Notes: a model not told the origin generated them from the letters alone. Shown: positions 11,576 to 21,456, numbered from the stretch's first letter. The stretch is DNA of 64,000 nucleotides from Mesorhizobium sp. (GCA_022833215.1 JAIPUZ010000103.1:1-64000), one strand, 5' to 3'. Translations and numbers: made by a program.

Positions 11576-12400
11576 ATGAATGTCATGAGCGAAACAACTC
11601 TGGAAAATGCCGTGAACGAGAAGGTGGCCGCTGCCGCGAACGAGCGCATCAAGATGCGCGGAGAGAAGGTGGGAGTCTTCTATGGCGACAAGCAGGCGCT
11701 GTTCGACGTGGACCTTCTGGTGCGCCAGAACCAGGTGACCGCGCTGATCGGCCCGTCCGGCTGCGGAAAATCGACCTTCCTGCGCTGCCTCAACCGCATG
11801 AACGACACCATCGACAATGCCCGAGTGGTCGGCAAGATCACGCTGGACGGCGAGGACATCTACGACCGCGACATCGACGTGGTCGAGCTGCGCTCGCGCG
11901 TCGGCATGGTGTTCCAGAAGCCCAACCCGTTTCCGAAGTCGATCTACGACAACATCGCCTACGGCCCGCGCATCCATGGCCTTGCCCGCAGCAAGGCCGA
12001 CATGGACGCTGTCGTGGAATCGAGCCTGAAGCGCGCCGGCCTGTTCAACGAGGTCAAGGACCGCCTCAACGAGCCGGGCACCGGCCTTTCCGGCGGCCAG
12101 CAGCAGCGCCTGTGCATCGCGCGGGCCATCGCCGTCTCGCCCGAAGTGATCCTGATGGACGAGCCCTGCTCGGCCCTCGACCCGATCGCCACGGCGCGCG
12201 TCGAGGAGCTGATCGACGAGTTGCGCGAGAACTACACCATCGTCATCGTCACGCACTCCATGCAGCAGGCAGCGCGCGTCTCGCAGCGCACGGCCATGTT
12301 CCATCTCGGCAATCTCGTCGAGGAGGGGCCGACGGAGAAGATGTTCACCAACCCCGACGACAAGCGCACGCAGGACTACATCACCGGCCGCTTCGGCTGA
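11576..12400 (+). CDS. pstB: Phosphate ABC transporter ATP-binding protein PstB
   Basis: A 274-residue ABC ATPase starting at ATG 11576 (MNVMSE; a second ATG at 11585 is possible), after AAGGAACCAGG. Walker [10 protein letters not shown] lies near residue 62, the signature LSGGQQQR near 170, Walker [14 protein letters not shown] near 190, and the H-loop VTHSM near 225. The cysteine-containing DEPCSALDP is characteristic of PstB. It energises PstCA and also contributes to phosphate sensing with PhoU. The frame is open far upstream inside pstA, but that part is shadow. Confidence 0.97.
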   Translation: MNVMSETTLENAVNEKVAAAANERIKMRGEKVGVFYGDKQALFDVDLLVRQNQVTALIGPSGCGKSTFLRCLNRMNDTIDNARVVGKITLDGEDIYDRDIDVVELRSRVGMVFQKPNPFPKSIYDNIAYGPRIHGLARSKADMDAVVESSLKRAGLFNEVKDRLNEPGTGLSGGQQQRLCIARAIAVSPEVILMDEPCSALDPIATARVEELIDELRENYTIVIVTHSMQQAARVSQRTAMFHLGNLVEEGPTEKMFTNPDDKRTQDYITGRFG

Positions 12401-12438
12401 GTGATTCCGCTGCCATTCCAACAGACGAGGAACGGATA

Positions 12439-13146
12439 ATGGGTGCTCATACGGTGACCGCCTTCGATGACGATCTGCAAGAGATCGAAGGGCTGGTGCG
12501 TGACATGGTCAGTCTGGCGCGGTCGATGGTCGACGAGGCCACGCAGAGCCTCATTGTTCCCGACAGCGCGCTGGCGCAGCGCGTCGTTTCGGAAGATGCT
12601 GTCATGGACAGCCTTCAGCGCCGGCTGGATGATCGCGCCATCACCCTGATCGGCAAGCGCCAGCCCATGGCGCAGGACCTGCGCGCCATTGTCGGCGCCA
12701 TCCGCATGGCGGGAGACCTGGAGCGGATCGGCGACCTTGCCAAGAACATCGCCAAGCGTGTCGATGCGGTCGGAAAATCGACCATGCCGCGCGAGCTCGC
12801 CCGTTCCATCGAGGATATGGCCGAACTGGTTCTGGAGCAGGTGCAGGGCGTGATCGAGGAATACAGCGCGCGCAGCCCGGAGGGTCTGGTTCGCCTGCGT
12901 GACGAGGACGAACTGATCGACGTTCGCTACACCTCTGTGTTTCGCGAACTTCTGACCTACATGATGGAAGACGCGCGCAACATCACCGCCTGTACACATT
13001 TGCTGTTCTGCGCCAAGAATCTGGAGCGGATCGGCGACCACGTGACCAATATCGCGGAAAATGCCTATTATGTGCTGACCGGGGAGCAGTTGCCGGTCAA
13101 CCGGCCCAAGCAGGATGAAACCAGCGTGCCGGTGCCGGTGGCCTGA
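12439..13146 (+). CDS. phoU: Phosphate signalling protein PhoU
   Basis: A 235-residue all-helical protein with two PhoU repeats, each with the metal-binding E(R)xxDxxxNI-type motif: residues about 92-105 (DLERIGDLAKNIA) and about 195-207 (NLERIGDHVTNIA). PhoU links the state of the PstSCAB transporter to the phosphate kinase and keeps the Pho response off when phosphate is plentiful. It starts at ATG 12439, 38 bases after pstB, and is followed 21 bases later by phoB. Length is normal. Confidence 0.97.
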   Translation: MGAHTVTAFDDDLQEIEGLVRDMVSLARSMVDEATQSLIVPDSALAQRVVSEDAVMDSLQRRLDDRAITLIGKRQPMAQDLRAIVGAIRMAGDLERIGDLAKNIAKRVDAVGKSTMPRELARSIEDMAELVLEQVQGVIEEYSARSPEGLVRLRDEDELIDVRYTSVFRELLTYMMEDARNITACTHLLFCAKNLERIGDHVTNIAENAYYVLTGEQLPVNRPKQDETSVPVPVA

Positions 13147-13167
13147 GTGCATTTTTAGGAGCAGGAC

Positions 13168-13857
13168 ATGATCGCACCCCGCATCATGGTGGTCGAGGAC
13201 GAGGAACCGCTGGGCGTTCTTCTGCGCTACAATCTCGAGGCGGAAGGCTATCAGGTCGAGATCGTCACACGCGGCGACGAGGCAGAGTTGCGGTTGCAGG
13301 AAAACGTGCCCGATCTGCTGGTGCTCGACTGGATGGTGCCGGCGGTTTCGGGCATCGAACTGTGCCGGCGGCTGCGCATGCGCGAGCAGACGGAGCGGTT
13401 GCCGATCATCATGCTGACCGCGCGCGGCGAGGAAAGCGACCGCGTGCGCGGCCTGTCCACGGGCGCCGACGACTATCTGGTGAAACCCTTCTCCATGCCG
13501 GAACTGGTGGCCCGGGTGAAGGCGCTGCTGCGCCGCGCCAAGCCCGAGGTGCTGTCGTCCGTGCTCAAGGTCGGCGACATCGTGCTCGATCGCGAGCAGC
13601 ACCGTGTCTACCGCAAGAAGAGCGAGATCAAGCTCGGACCGACCGAGTTTCGTCTGCTCGAGTTCATGATGCAGCATCCCGGCCGGGTGTTCTCGCGCGG
13701 GCAACTGCTCGACAATGTCTGGGGCGAGACCATCTACATCGACGAACGCACGGTGGACGTGCATGTCGGCCGGCTTCGCAAGGCCGTCAACAATGGCCGC
13801 ATGCCGGACGTCATCCGCACCGTGCGCGGCTCGGGCTACGCGATAAGGGAAGAGTGA
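13168..13857 (+). CDS. phoB: Phosphate regulon response regulator PhoB
   Basis: A 229-residue OmpR/PhoB-type regulator. The receiver domain (residues 4-120) has phospho-Asp54 in LDWMVP and Lys at about 105 in VKPF. The winged-helix DNA-binding domain (about 130-227) ends with the recognition segment RTVDVHVGRLRKAV and the wing VRTVRGSGYAI. It activates PHO-box promoters, one of which stands before pstS. The start follows TTAGGAGCAGGAC. Its 3' end overlaps the convergent ROK regulator by 22 bases. No phoR is present next to it. Confidence 0.96.
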   Translation: MIAPRIMVVEDEEPLGVLLRYNLEAEGYQVEIVTRGDEAELRLQENVPDLLVLDWMVPAVSGIELCRRLRMREQTERLPIIMLTARGEESDRVRGLSTGADDYLVKPFSMPELVARVKALLRRAKPEVLSSVLKVGDIVLDREQHRVYRKKSEIKLGPTEFRLLEFMMQHPGRVFSRGQLLDNVWGETIYIDERTVDVHVGRLRKAVNNGRMPDVIRTVRGSGYAIREE

Positions 13858-15089
13858 AGCGGGGCAGGCTCGCCCTGCGCTGCACGGCCGGCAGCGAAGA
13901 TCCGGTGATCGATGAAGGTCAGCGCGCGCATGGCGCAGCCCTCGCGCAGCAGCGCGACCTGGTCCGGCTGGGTGTCGAAGGTGATCGATCCGGAGTGATG
14001 GCCACCCGCGGTTCTGGCAATCGCCTCGCGCAGCGCAGGCCCGATCAGGTCGAAGGCCGCGGCGTTGAGGCCGACCATGGCCACCGGGGCCGGGTCGATC
14101 AGCGCGAACAGGCTGCCAAGGCCGAAGCCGAGCGCTTCGCCGGCGATGCGAAAGGCCCTCCGTTCGGGGCCGTCATGGTCGCGGGCCGCCTGGGCCAGCG
14201 CCTGCATTTCCGTTTCCTCGATGTCGCCGCGCGGTTCCTCGTTCTCGTCGTGGCCGGTGGCGTTGCGCCAGATGGCGTAGCTGCCGGCATAGGCCTCGAT
14301 GCAGCCGCGCCGTCCACAGCGGCACAATGCCCCGTCCGGACGGTGGACCATGTGGCCGAACTCCACGCCGGACGAATGGGTGCCGGTGAACATCGATCCC
14401 TTCAGCACCAGCCCCATGCCGATGCCGTGTGAAAGCAATATGGCGATGAAATCGTCGCGATAGCGCTCCGGATCGCGCCAGCGCAGCGCCTCCGCCATCA
14501 TGTTGCAGTCGTTCTCAACCGTTACTGCAATGGAGAAGCTGGCCTCCAGCAGGTCTGCAAAGGGGATGTCGGTGTGTGGCGTGATCGGCGACCAGAGCAT
14601 CGAGCGCGCTTCGGCGTCGGTGATGCCCTGTACGGCCAGCACGATGCGCAGCACTTGCCGGCCTGCATGTGCCGGGTGTTCGAGCCGGCGGCGAAGGATA
14701 TCCATGCACTCGCCGATCAGTTCGTCGCGGGGCAGGGCGCGCGTATCGAGACGGCGATGCTCTTCCTCCAGCAAATTGCCGGCGTAGTCGAGGCTGGTGG
14801 CGGACAGGCTGTTGAGCGACAGCATCAGCGTCACCGCGCATGCGGCCTGCGGGTCGAGCGCGAGGCCGACCTGTGGCCGGCCGCGCTTGAGCGCCGGCGC
14901 CTCCTGCCGTGTTTCGGTCAATATGCGTTCGGCGATCAGATCGGACGAAATGGCCGATATGGTGGAGTGGCTGAGACCGGTGATGGCGGCGATTTCCGTG
15001 CGCGAAGCCTGGCCCCCACGCCGCGCGGCGGCGATCACCATGGCGCGGTTGCGTCGGCGCAGATCGTCGTGCCGCATTCCAACGGTCAT
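13836..15089 (-). CDS. ROK-family transcriptional repressor, XylR-like
   Basis: A 417-residue regulator. An N-terminal winged-helix region (about 15-75; TEIAAITGLSHSTISAISSDLI helix-turn-helix) is followed by a ROK sugar-kinase-like domain with the zinc site CRCGRRGCIEAYAG near residue 260. It is divergent from the xylose-type transporter, and a 25-bp palindrome lies in between, so it probably represses that operon until the sugar binds. It could start at MTVGMRHD (15089) or MRHD (15077). The ligand is inferred from the neighbours only. Confidence 0.85.
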   Translation of the reverse strand: MTVGMRHDDLRRRNRAMVIAAARRGGQASRTEIAAITGLSHSTISAISSDLIAERILTETRQEAPALKRGRPQVGLALDPQAACAVTLMLSLNSLSATSLDYAGNLLEEEHRRLDTRALPRDELIGECMDILRRRLEHPAHAGRQVLRIVLAVQGITDAEARSMLWSPITPHTDIPFADLLEASFSIAVTVENDCNMMAEALRWRDPERYRDDFIAILLSHGIGMGLVLKGSMFTGTHSSGVEFGHMVHRPDGALCRCGRRGCIEAYAGSYAIWRNATGHDENEEPRGDIEETEMQALAQAARDHDGPERRAFRIAGEALGFGLGSLFALIDPAPVAMVGLNAAAFDLIGPALREAIARTAGGHHSGSITFDTQPDQVALLREGCAMRALTFIDHRIFAAGRAAQGEPAPLHSSLIA

Positions 15090-15127
15090 GGTTTCCTCTA
15101 CCTCCCATCCTGCCTGCCGTGCTTAGT

Positions 15128-15172
15128 GCATCGGAGCGAAAAGTGCAGCCGGTTTTCGGAATATTCCGATGC
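15128..15172. repeat. REP-like palindrome between the ROK gene and xylF
   Basis: GCATCGGA (15128-15135) and TCCGATGC (15165-15172) are perfect ends of an imperfect palindrome whose interior (CGAAAAGTG...CCGGTTTTCGG) matches the cleaner element at 55447-55485. It belongs to the dispersed palindrome family rather than to the operon control. Confidence 0.6.
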
Positions 15173-15267
15173 CCGGTCAAAATGTAAGCGCACTCGTCGC
15201 ATATCCGAAACGGCACACGGCTTTCGGCAGACAGGCAAGTGTGTCAGAAGCGCCGGGCCCTGTCATT

Positions 15268-15292
15268 ATTTAATTCGAGTTTCGAAATAAAT
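15268..15292. promoter_or_regulatory. Candidate operator of the ROK repressor
   Basis: Two 11-base arms, ATTTAATTCGA and TCGAAATAAAT, form an inverted repeat (10 of 11 pairs) around GTT. It lies in an AT-rich island between the divergent ROK gene and xylF, where a repressor site is expected. Binding is inference. Confidence 0.55.
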
Positions 15293-15423
15293 GCTTCGGG
15301 GCACACGAAATCCGTTGACTCGGACCGGCCATTGCGCCACACTTTTTTCGCGGCTCGAAAAAAAGCCTCCAGTCGGCTTAACGGGTCAGATCAGAGGCGC
15401 CCGCCGGGCGCAGGGAGGAAATC

Positions 15424-16464
15424 ATGAGGAAATTCACGGCCGCCATTCTGGCGGGTGCCGCCTTGTCGCTGACGCTTGCCGCCACTGCGCAGGCAAAGGA
15501 CAAGGTCATCGGCGTTTCCTGGTCGAACTTCCAGGAAGAACGCTGGAAAACCGATGAAGCGGCCATGAAGGCCGCCATCGAAGCCGCCGGCGACAAATAC
15601 ATCTCCGCCGACGCCCAGTCGTCCGCCTCCAAGCAGCTCACCGACGTCGAGAGCCTGATCAGCCAAGGCGCGAACGCCCTGATCATTCTGGCTCAGGATG
15701 CCTCGGCCATCGGCCCGGCGGTGCAGAAGGCGCTGGACGAAGGCATTCCAGTGGTCGGATACGACCGCCTGATCGAGAACGGCGATGTGTTCTATCTCAC
15801 CTTCGACAACAAGGAAGTCGGCCGCTTGCAGGCCAGCGAGGTGTTCAAGCTGAAGCCCGAAGGCAACTACGTGTTCATCAAGGGTTCCGGTGCGGATCCG
15901 AACGCGGACTTCCTGTTCTCCGGCCAGATGGAAGTGCTGAAGGAGGCCATCGATTCCGGCAAGATCAGGAATGTCGGCGAGGCCTATACGGACGGCTGGC
16001 TGCCGGCCAACGCCCAGAAGAACATGGAGCAGTTCCTGACCGCCAACGACAACAATGTCGATGCGGTGGTGGCCTCCAACGACGGCACTGCCGGCGGCGC
16101 CATCGCAGCGCTGCAGGCGCAGGGACTTGCCGGTTCGGTGCCGGTTTCGGGTCAGGACGGCGACCACGCCGCGCTCAACCGCATCGCGCTCGGCACCCAG
16201 ACCGTGTCGGTGTGGAAGGACGCGCGCGAGCTTGGCAAGAATGCGGCCGAGATCGCCGCGCAGCTTGCCGACGGGAAGGCGATGACCGACATCGCCAACG
16301 TACAGGACTTCACGACGCCCGGTGGCAACACCGTCAAGTCTGTGTTCCTGACGCCCATCGCGATCACGAAGGACAACCTGAACGTGGTCATCGATGCCGG
16401 CTGGATCACCAAGGACGCGGTCTGCACCGGCGTTGCGGCAGGCAGCGTCGCAGCTTGCGACTAG
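15424..16464 (+). CDS. xylF: Xylose-type sugar ABC transporter, periplasmic binding protein
   Basis: A 346-residue periplasmic binding protein with a 24-residue signal peptide ending ATAQA. The mature part has the two-lobed Peripla_BP_4 fold. [19 protein letters not shown], the QDASAIGP segment and PVVGYDRLI match the D-xylose-binding XylF group. GGAGG lies before ATG 15424. It is followed by an 11-bp hairpin and then the permease and ATPase genes; no xylA or xylB lies nearby. The sugar is assigned by similarity and not certain. Confidence 0.87.
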   Translation: MRKFTAAILAGAALSLTLAATAQAKDKVIGVSWSNFQEERWKTDEAAMKAAIEAAGDKYISADAQSSASKQLTDVESLISQGANALIILAQDASAIGPAVQKALDEGIPVVGYDRLIENGDVFYLTFDNKEVGRLQASEVFKLKPEGNYVFIKGSGADPNADFLFSGQMEVLKEAIDSGKIRNVGEAYTDGWLPANAQKNMEQFLTANDNNVDAVVASNDGTAGGAIAALQAQGLAGSVPVSGQDGDHAALNRIALGTQTVSVWKDARELGKNAAEIAAQLADGKAMTDIANVQDFTTPGGNTVKSVFLTPIAITKDNLNVVIDAGWITKDAVCTGVAAGSVAACD

Positions 16465-16484
16465 GCCGCTTTAGCGCTGGATAC

Positions 16485-16510
16485 GGAAGCGCCGGGACAC
16501 CGGCGCTTCC
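16485..16510 (+). other. Perfect stem-loop between xylF and xylH
   Basis: GGAAGCGCCGG (16485-16495) pairs perfectly with CCGGCGCTTCC (16500-16510) across a GACA loop. No U-run follows, so it probably protects the binding-protein message from 3' decay and lowers expression of the downstream genes, as in many ABC operons. Confidence 0.65.
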
Positions 16511-16694
16511 GACAGGCGCGGACGTTTGCCGGGGCGTATCCGGCCTCAGATCCCCAAACCTTGCAATCGACAGCATAAGCAGGGCCGCCGCCATACGGTC
16601 CGGGCTGGAAAACCGCTGTGCACTTTTGCTGGAATTGCTCTAGCATATCGGCGCGGCGCATTTGGCGGCCGGTTCCGGCCGGCGGGAGGAAACC

Positions 16695-18011
16695 ATGAGC
16701 GATGCGACCTCAGCGACGACGGCCGACCGGGCGCGGGAGGCCGAACTCGGCCCGTTGGCCCGCTTCCTCAGGGCGACTGAGCTCGACACCCGCATGCTCG
16801 GCATGCTGGGCGCTCTCGTTCTGATCTGGACGGTGCTGCATTTCCTGTCCGGCGGGCTGTTCCTGACACCGCGCAACCTGTGGAACCTGTCGGTGCAGAC
16901 CTCCTCGGTCGCGATCATGGCCACGGGCATGGTTCTGGTCATCGTGCTGCGCAACATCGATCTTTCCGTGGGCTCCATGGAGGGTATCGTGGGCATGGTC
17001 ATGGGCGTGCTGCAAGCGCAGATCCTCATCCGGGTGTTCGGTTTGTCCCTCGGGGACCCGTGGATATGGGTGATCGCGCTTGGCTGTGGCATCCTCACAG
17101 GGCTCATCATCGGGGCGCTTCACGGTTTCATCATCGCCTATCTGGAGGTTCCCGCCTTCATCGTCACGCTCGGCGGGTTGCTGATCTGGCGCGGTGCCGC
17201 CTGGTGGGTCACAAGCGGGCAGACCGTCGCGCCGCTCGACGCCACCTTCCAGCTCATGGGCGGCGGGCCGATGGGCTCGATCGGCGCCGGCTGGAGCTGG
17301 GCCGTGGCCGCAGCCGGCTGCATCGGCGTGACATTCATGATGATCAACGGGCGTCGGCAGCGCAAGCGCTTCCGCTTCCCCCTGCGTCCGGTCTGGGCCG
17401 AACTCCTTCTGGGCGGTGTTGCGTGCGGTGCCATATTGGGTGCGGTGTGGGTCGCCAATTCCTATCCGTGGCCGGTGGGCATCGTGCGTCGCCATGCGGA
17501 AACCCATGGCATCGACATCCCCGAAGGCGGCCTTTACATCGCCCACGGCATCGCCATCCCGGTGCTGATGGCGGTCGCGGTCGGCATCGTCATGACCTTC
17601 ATCACCAATCGCACCCGCTTCGGGCGCTACGTCTTCGCCATCGGCGGCAATCCGGAAGCCGCCAATCTTGCCGGCATCAACACGCGCTGGGTGACCATGA
17701 AGGTGTTCATGATCATGGGCGTGCTGGTGGCGATAAGCGCGGCGATCTCATCCGCCCGCCTCAATGCGGCGACCAATGCGCTGGGAACGCTGGACGAGCT
17801 GCTGGTGATCGCCGCCGCCGTCATCGGCGGAACATCCCTTGCCGGCGGCGCGGGCACCATCATCGGCGCGATGCTGGGCGCCCTGCTGATGCAGTCGCTG
17901 CAATCGGGCATGGTGCTGCTCGGCATCGACTCGCCGTTGCAGAACATCGTCGTCGGCGCCGTGCTGGTCATCGCGGTGTGGCTCGACACCGTCTATCGCA
18001 AGCGGGTGTAG
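16695..18011 (+). CDS. xylH: Xylose-type sugar ABC transporter permease
   Basis: A 438-residue inner-membrane permease of the CUT2 (RbsC/XylH) type starting at ATG 16695 after GGCGGGAGGAAACC. About ten or more hydrophobic segments; the motif [15 protein letters not shown] (residues about 93-107) and the [12 protein letters not shown] segment (about 315) are typical of this permease family. The C-terminal [17 protein letters not shown] is also conserved. Length is longer than RbsC and fits XylH. It is 11 bases upstream of the ATPase gene. Confidence 0.9.
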   Translation: MSDATSATTADRAREAELGPLARFLRATELDTRMLGMLGALVLIWTVLHFLSGGLFLTPRNLWNLSVQTSSVAIMATGMVLVIVLRNIDLSVGSMEGIVGMVMGVLQAQILIRVFGLSLGDPWIWVIALGCGILTGLIIGALHGFIIAYLEVPAFIVTLGGLLIWRGAAWWVTSGQTVAPLDATFQLMGGGPMGSIGAGWSWAVAAAGCIGVTFMMINGRRQRKRFRFPLRPVWAELLLGGVACGAILGAVWVANSYPWPVGIVRRHAETHGIDIPEGGLYIAHGIAIPVLMAVAVGIVMTFITNRTRFGRYVFAIGGNPEAANLAGINTRWVTMKVFMIMGVLVAISAAISSARLNAATNALGTLDELLVIAAAVIGGTSLAGGAGTIIGAMLGALLMQSLQSGMVLLGIDSPLQNIVVGAVLVIAVWLDTVYRKRV

Positions 18012-18022
18012 GAGGAACGACC

Positions 18023-18823
18023 ATGGCAGAAGCCGCAAGCAGCAGTGCCGTGCCGCTCATCGACATGCGCAATATCTCCATCGCCTTCGGCGGCATCCGC
18101 GCGGTCGACGACGCATCGGTCGATCTTCACGCGGGCGAGGTCGTGGCGCTGCTCGGCCACAATGGTGCGGGCAAGTCGACGCTGATCAAGATACTTTCGG
18201 GCGCCTACAAGCGCGATGCCGGGCAGATCTTCGTCAACGGCGAGGAGGCGGTGATCAACAATCCGCGCGACGCCAAGAAATACGGCATCGAGACGATCTA
18301 TCAGACGCTTGCCCTTGCCGACAATGTCGATGCGGCCGCCAATCTGTTCCTCGGGCGCGAGCTGATGACGCGCTGGAACACGCTTGACGATGTGGCGATG
18401 GAAGCGGAAGCGCGCAAGGTGATGGGTCGCCTCAACCCGCGCTTCCAGCGCTTCAAGGAGCCGGTGATCAAGCTTTCCGGCGGCCAGCGCCAGTCGGTGG
18501 CGATTGCGCGGGCCATCCTGTTCAACGCCCGCATCCTCATCATGGACGAGCCGACGGCGGCGCTCGGGCCGCAGGAGACCGCGCAGGTCGGCGAGCTTGT
18601 GCGCCAGCTCAAGGCCGACGGTATCGGCATCTTCCTCATCAGCCACGACATCCATGACGTCTTCGACCTTGCCGACCGTGTCTGCGTGATGAAGAACGGG
18701 CAGGTGGTGGGAACCGCGAGTACGCAGGATGTCACACAGGACGAGGTGCTGGGCATGATCATCCTCGGAAAATGCCCGCCGGGCGCGATACCGGGGCCGG
18801 GAGCGCTCAAGATCGCGGCCTGA
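18023..18823 (+). CDS. xylG: Sugar ABC transporter ATP-binding protein, single-domain
   Basis: A 266-residue ABC ATPase with one nucleotide-binding domain: Walker [10 protein letters not shown] near 45, signature LSGGQRQS near 152, Walker [14 protein letters not shown] near 172, H-loop ISHDIHD near 205. Classical XylG/RbsA have two fused domains (about 500 residues); the half-size form resembles rhizobial FrcA-type proteins, which must dimerise. ATG 18023 follows TAGGAGGAACGACC. Substrate assignment rests on xylF and xylH next to it. Confidence 0.87.
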   Translation: MAEAASSSAVPLIDMRNISIAFGGIRAVDDASVDLHAGEVVALLGHNGAGKSTLIKILSGAYKRDAGQIFVNGEEAVINNPRDAKKYGIETIYQTLALADNVDAAANLFLGRELMTRWNTLDDVAMEAEARKVMGRLNPRFQRFKEPVIKLSGGQRQSVAIARAILFNARILIMDEPTAALGPQETAQVGELVRQLKADGIGIFLISHDIHDVFDLADRVCVMKNGQVVGTASTQDVTQDEVLGMIILGKCPPGAIPGPGALKIAA

Positions 18824-18907
18824 ATGCGACGACGGCGGACGCGCCGCGCTTGTCATGGCGTGCGGACTTGCTAGAAATGCAGTTTCTGCCGGGGACCGCG
18901 TAGTCAG

Positions 18908-20521
18908 TTGAAGAGACTTTTTCCGCTTCTGACATTTCTGGCCGTCGCACTGATCAGCATGGCGATGGCGGGTTTCGCCTATTTCGCCACGCAGGAAGCA
19001 ACGCGCATCAAGTTCGAGGCGACGGTGGACGATGCCATTTCGCGCATCGAAACCCGTCTCGACCTGCATCTCACCCTGCTGAGAGCCACCCAGGCATTCT
19101 TCGACGCCCACGGGAATCATGTCAGCCGCACGGATTTCCAGGCCTTCATTTCGGCAATCGACGTGGGGGTGAACTTCCCCGGCCTGCGTGGCATCGGCGT
19201 TCTCCAGCTCGTGCGGGCCGGCGACGAGGCGGTTGCCGAACGCGCCATACGGCAGGAGCAGGGGCTGGAGCGAAAGGTCTATCCGCAATCGGAACAGAAA
19301 TGGCGCGCCCCCGTCCTTCTTTTCGAACCGCTCAAGCCTTCGAGCGACAAGGTCATAGGTTTCGACATGTTCGCGGAACCGGTCCGGCGCGCTGCAATCG
19401 AGGCGGCCATGCAGGACGATGCGCACCATGCCACGGCTCCGATCATGCTCGGCAAAAACAGCGAGGTCGAGCCCTATCCGGGTTTCATCGTCTTCGCACG
19501 GCTGAAGCTGGACGCGGCCCCCGCAACGGTCGATGCCAGCACGCCCGTCACGCAGGGATTTCTTTATGCGGCGTTCCGCGCCAATGAGCTGTTCCAGTCG
19601 GCGCTGCGTCGCATACCGCTGCTTCCCGTCCATGTGGACATCTACGACAGCTCGATCGAGGAGCGGAATCTCATATTCAGTTCCGCCACGCCTGCGGTAA
19701 CGGGTATCGGACGTATCGTGGACACGCGCCGCATGAACGTTGCCGGCCGCCAGTGGATCCTGCAATTCCAGCCGACAACAGCATTTTCCCCGCCGTCGTC
19801 GCGGGCCATTCCCGTCATGCTGGGTCTGTTCGGGCTGTTGTCGGCCGTCGCCATCGCGCTGGTGGCCCGCTACAAGGAGCGTGCCTACGACGCCGCCGAG
19901 CGGCTTCACGAAACCGCGGAAAAGAGCCTTCTGGAGAAGGATCTGATGCTTCAGGAAATGAAGCACCGGATCAAGAACCTCATCACCCGCATCCTGGCGA
20001 TTTCCAGACAGACCGCCTTGCGCGCGACCGACGTGAAGGAGTTCTCCGAATCCTTCTCCGCCCGTCTTCAGGCAATGGCCGCCTCGCAGGACATGCTGAC
20101 GCGCTCGCGCTGGCAGAAGGCGGATCTCAGCGAATTGCTGCGCATCGAGCTCGGTCAGGTGTTCGGCAAGGATCTGCCGGAGGGTCTGTTGTCCGGCCCG
20201 CAGGTCCTGCTGAACGAGACGGCGACGCAGGCGCTGGGCCTCACCTTCCATGAACTGGCCACCAATGCGCTGAAATATGGCGAGGCGGGCAACTCCGTCG
20301 ATGCGCTGAAGGTCGACTGGCGTGTGGAGCGGCTGGACCGCAAGCGGGTGCTGGTCCTGAACTGGCGCGAATCCGGGCAGGAAGACCTTGCCGAACCTGA
20401 AAGCACCGGCTTCGGCACCAGGCTCATCGATATGAATATCACGCGCGAACTCGATGGCTCCATCGACCGCCGCTTCCTGCCAAGCGGGTTGCAGGTCGAG
20501 ATCCGGATACCGCTGAAATAG
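18908..20521 (+). CDS. CHASE-domain sensor histidine kinase, HWE type
   Basis: A 537-residue membrane kinase. Membrane segment 1 at about 3-27, a periplasmic CHASE sensor domain at about 40-290, membrane segment 2 at about 300-322, then an HWE/HisKA_2 kinase core with His353 in EMKHRIKNL, the N-box-like FHELATNALKYG near 450 and the W-x-E motif in LNWRESG near 487. The start is TTG 18908, chosen because the membrane segment begins there and no ATG fits better. CHASE domains sense small extracellular ligands. HWE kinases commonly phosphorylate stand-alone or PhyR-type receivers; PhyR lies 2.4 kb away, so it is a candidate input to the stress response (inference). Confidence 0.9.
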   Translation: MKRLFPLLTFLAVALISMAMAGFAYFATQEATRIKFEATVDDAISRIETRLDLHLTLLRATQAFFDAHGNHVSRTDFQAFISAIDVGVNFPGLRGIGVLQLVRAGDEAVAERAIRQEQGLERKVYPQSEQKWRAPVLLFEPLKPSSDKVIGFDMFAEPVRRAAIEAAMQDDAHHATAPIMLGKNSEVEPYPGFIVFARLKLDAAPATVDASTPVTQGFLYAAFRANELFQSALRRIPLLPVHVDIYDSSIEERNLIFSSATPAVTGIGRIVDTRRMNVAGRQWILQFQPTTAFSPPSSRAIPVMLGLFGLLSAVAIALVARYKERAYDAAERLHETAEKSLLEKDLMLQEMKHRIKNLITRILAISRQTALRATDVKEFSESFSARLQAMAASQDMLTRSRWQKADLSELLRIELGQVFGKDLPEGLLSGPQVLLNETATQALGLTFHELATNALKYGEAGNSVDALKVDWRVERLDRKRVLVLNWRESGQEDLAEPESTGFGTRLIDMNITRELDGSIDRRFLPSGLQVEIRIPLK

Positions 20522-20604
20522 AGGCGTTCCCGGAAGCCGGGACCCACGAGCGGAAAAACCGGACCGAAAGACTGCGCCCGGCCGTTGCCTTTGCCGGCTT
20601 CCGG

Positions 20605-20635
20605 TAAAAAAAGAAGGCCGGCAATGCCGGCCTTC
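20605..20635 (-). terminator. Intrinsic terminator of the glycine-zipper lipoprotein gene
   Basis: A perfect 10-bp stem (GAAGGCCGGC / GCCGGCCTTC, loop AAT) at 20613-20635, followed on the minus strand by a run of T (20605-20612). It lies 24 bases after the stop of the minus-strand lipoprotein gene. Confidence 0.85.
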
Positions 20636-20659
20636 AGGGATGCATCTTCCGTTGCGCGG

Positions 20660-20914
20660 TCAGTTGCAGCGCGCGGTGTAGATGCGACGGGTGTTCGGGT
20701 CGCGATACTGGCAGTAGCCGTTGCGCAGGTTGCGCACCAGAAGGCCGGAACCCGCGCCGACCGCTGTGCCGATGAGTGCGCCCTTGGTGCCGCCGGCAAC
20801 GCCGCCGATAACCGCGCCGGCAGCCGCGCCAACGCCCACATCCTGCTCGGTGGTGGTGCAGCCGCTTACAGCCGGCAGCGCCAGTGCCGCCAGGACGATC
20901 ATGATCTTCCGCAT
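20660..20914 (-). CDS. Glycine-zipper lipoprotein
   Basis: An 84-residue envelope protein. The signal sequence ends in the lipobox VSGC with lipid-bearing Cys19. Residues 26-60 are a glycine zipper (GAAAGAVIGGVAGGTKGALIG), a pattern that packs membrane helices, followed by a basic tail with two cysteines (YCQYRD... ARCN). It resembles YmgG/OmpA-associated glycine-zipper lipoproteins of rhizobia. GAGAGGAGC precedes the ATG and a strong terminator follows. Function unknown; probably an outer-membrane-associated structural protein. Confidence 0.8.
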   Translation of the reverse strand: MRKIMIVLAALALPAVSGCTTTEQDVGVGAAAGAVIGGVAGGTKGALIGTAVGAGSGLLVRNLRNGYCQYRDPNTRRIYTARCN

Positions 20915-21025
20915 TTAGTAGCTCCTCTCGCTTCGATATCCCTCGCCTTGCAGCGATTCACTTGCCGAATAGCACGATACCGTCAAGTTTGTGCCAGCGA
21001 TTTCATTCGTGGGCAACACGGACTT

Positions 21026-21328
21026 TCAGGGGCGATGACTGCTGGCAGCGATCTCCACCGCGCCTTTTTCGACAGACGCTTCCAGTTTGCCGTTGGGGTG
21101 CACCTGCCAGACGATCTCGGCATAGTCGTCTTCCAGCGCGGGATCGACGGCGATGCAGGTGCCGAATATACGCTCCGCCCGGGAGGAGAGCGCCCGCAAC
21201 GCCGGCTGGCGTTCCGCGGCGCATTGCTCGACGGTTTCGAATACTGTGGCAGGGGCGGGCAACTCCGTGCAATCTGCAAGGTCACCCGAGCACCCGACGA
21301 TCAACAGAACTGCTGCAATGTGTTCCAT
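21026..21328 (-). CDS. Small secreted or lipid-anchored protein, unknown
   Basis: A 100-residue protein starting at ATG 21328 (MEHIAAVLLIVGCSG), with AGAGGACA upstream; a longer reading from 21364 would bury the signal. The short hydrophobic start ends in LIVGC, which may be a lipobox, although the signal is short. The remainder has three more cysteines (DC.., QC.., TC..) compatible with disulfides outside the cytoplasm. No family recognised. Confidence 0.6.
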   Translation of the reverse strand: MEHIAAVLLIVGCSGDLADCTELPAPATVFETVEQCAAERQPALRALSSRAERIFGTCIAVDPALEDDYAEIVWQVHPNGKLEASVEKGAVEIAASSHRP

Positions 21329-21456
21329 GGCATTGTCCTCTGGAAGGAAAACGCGCGGGCACATGCAAGGTTCCTGAGGGCTGGTTCACCAAAAGTTGCA
21401 GACTTCCCACCGGGGCATCATTCTTCCGGGCGAGGCCGCGAAGCAGGAGCGGGTGT

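Noticed and set aside
17993..20251. 752-residue minus-strand frame
   Set aside because: It runs antisense across xylG and the CHASE kinase, both of which have clear motifs. Shadow frame.
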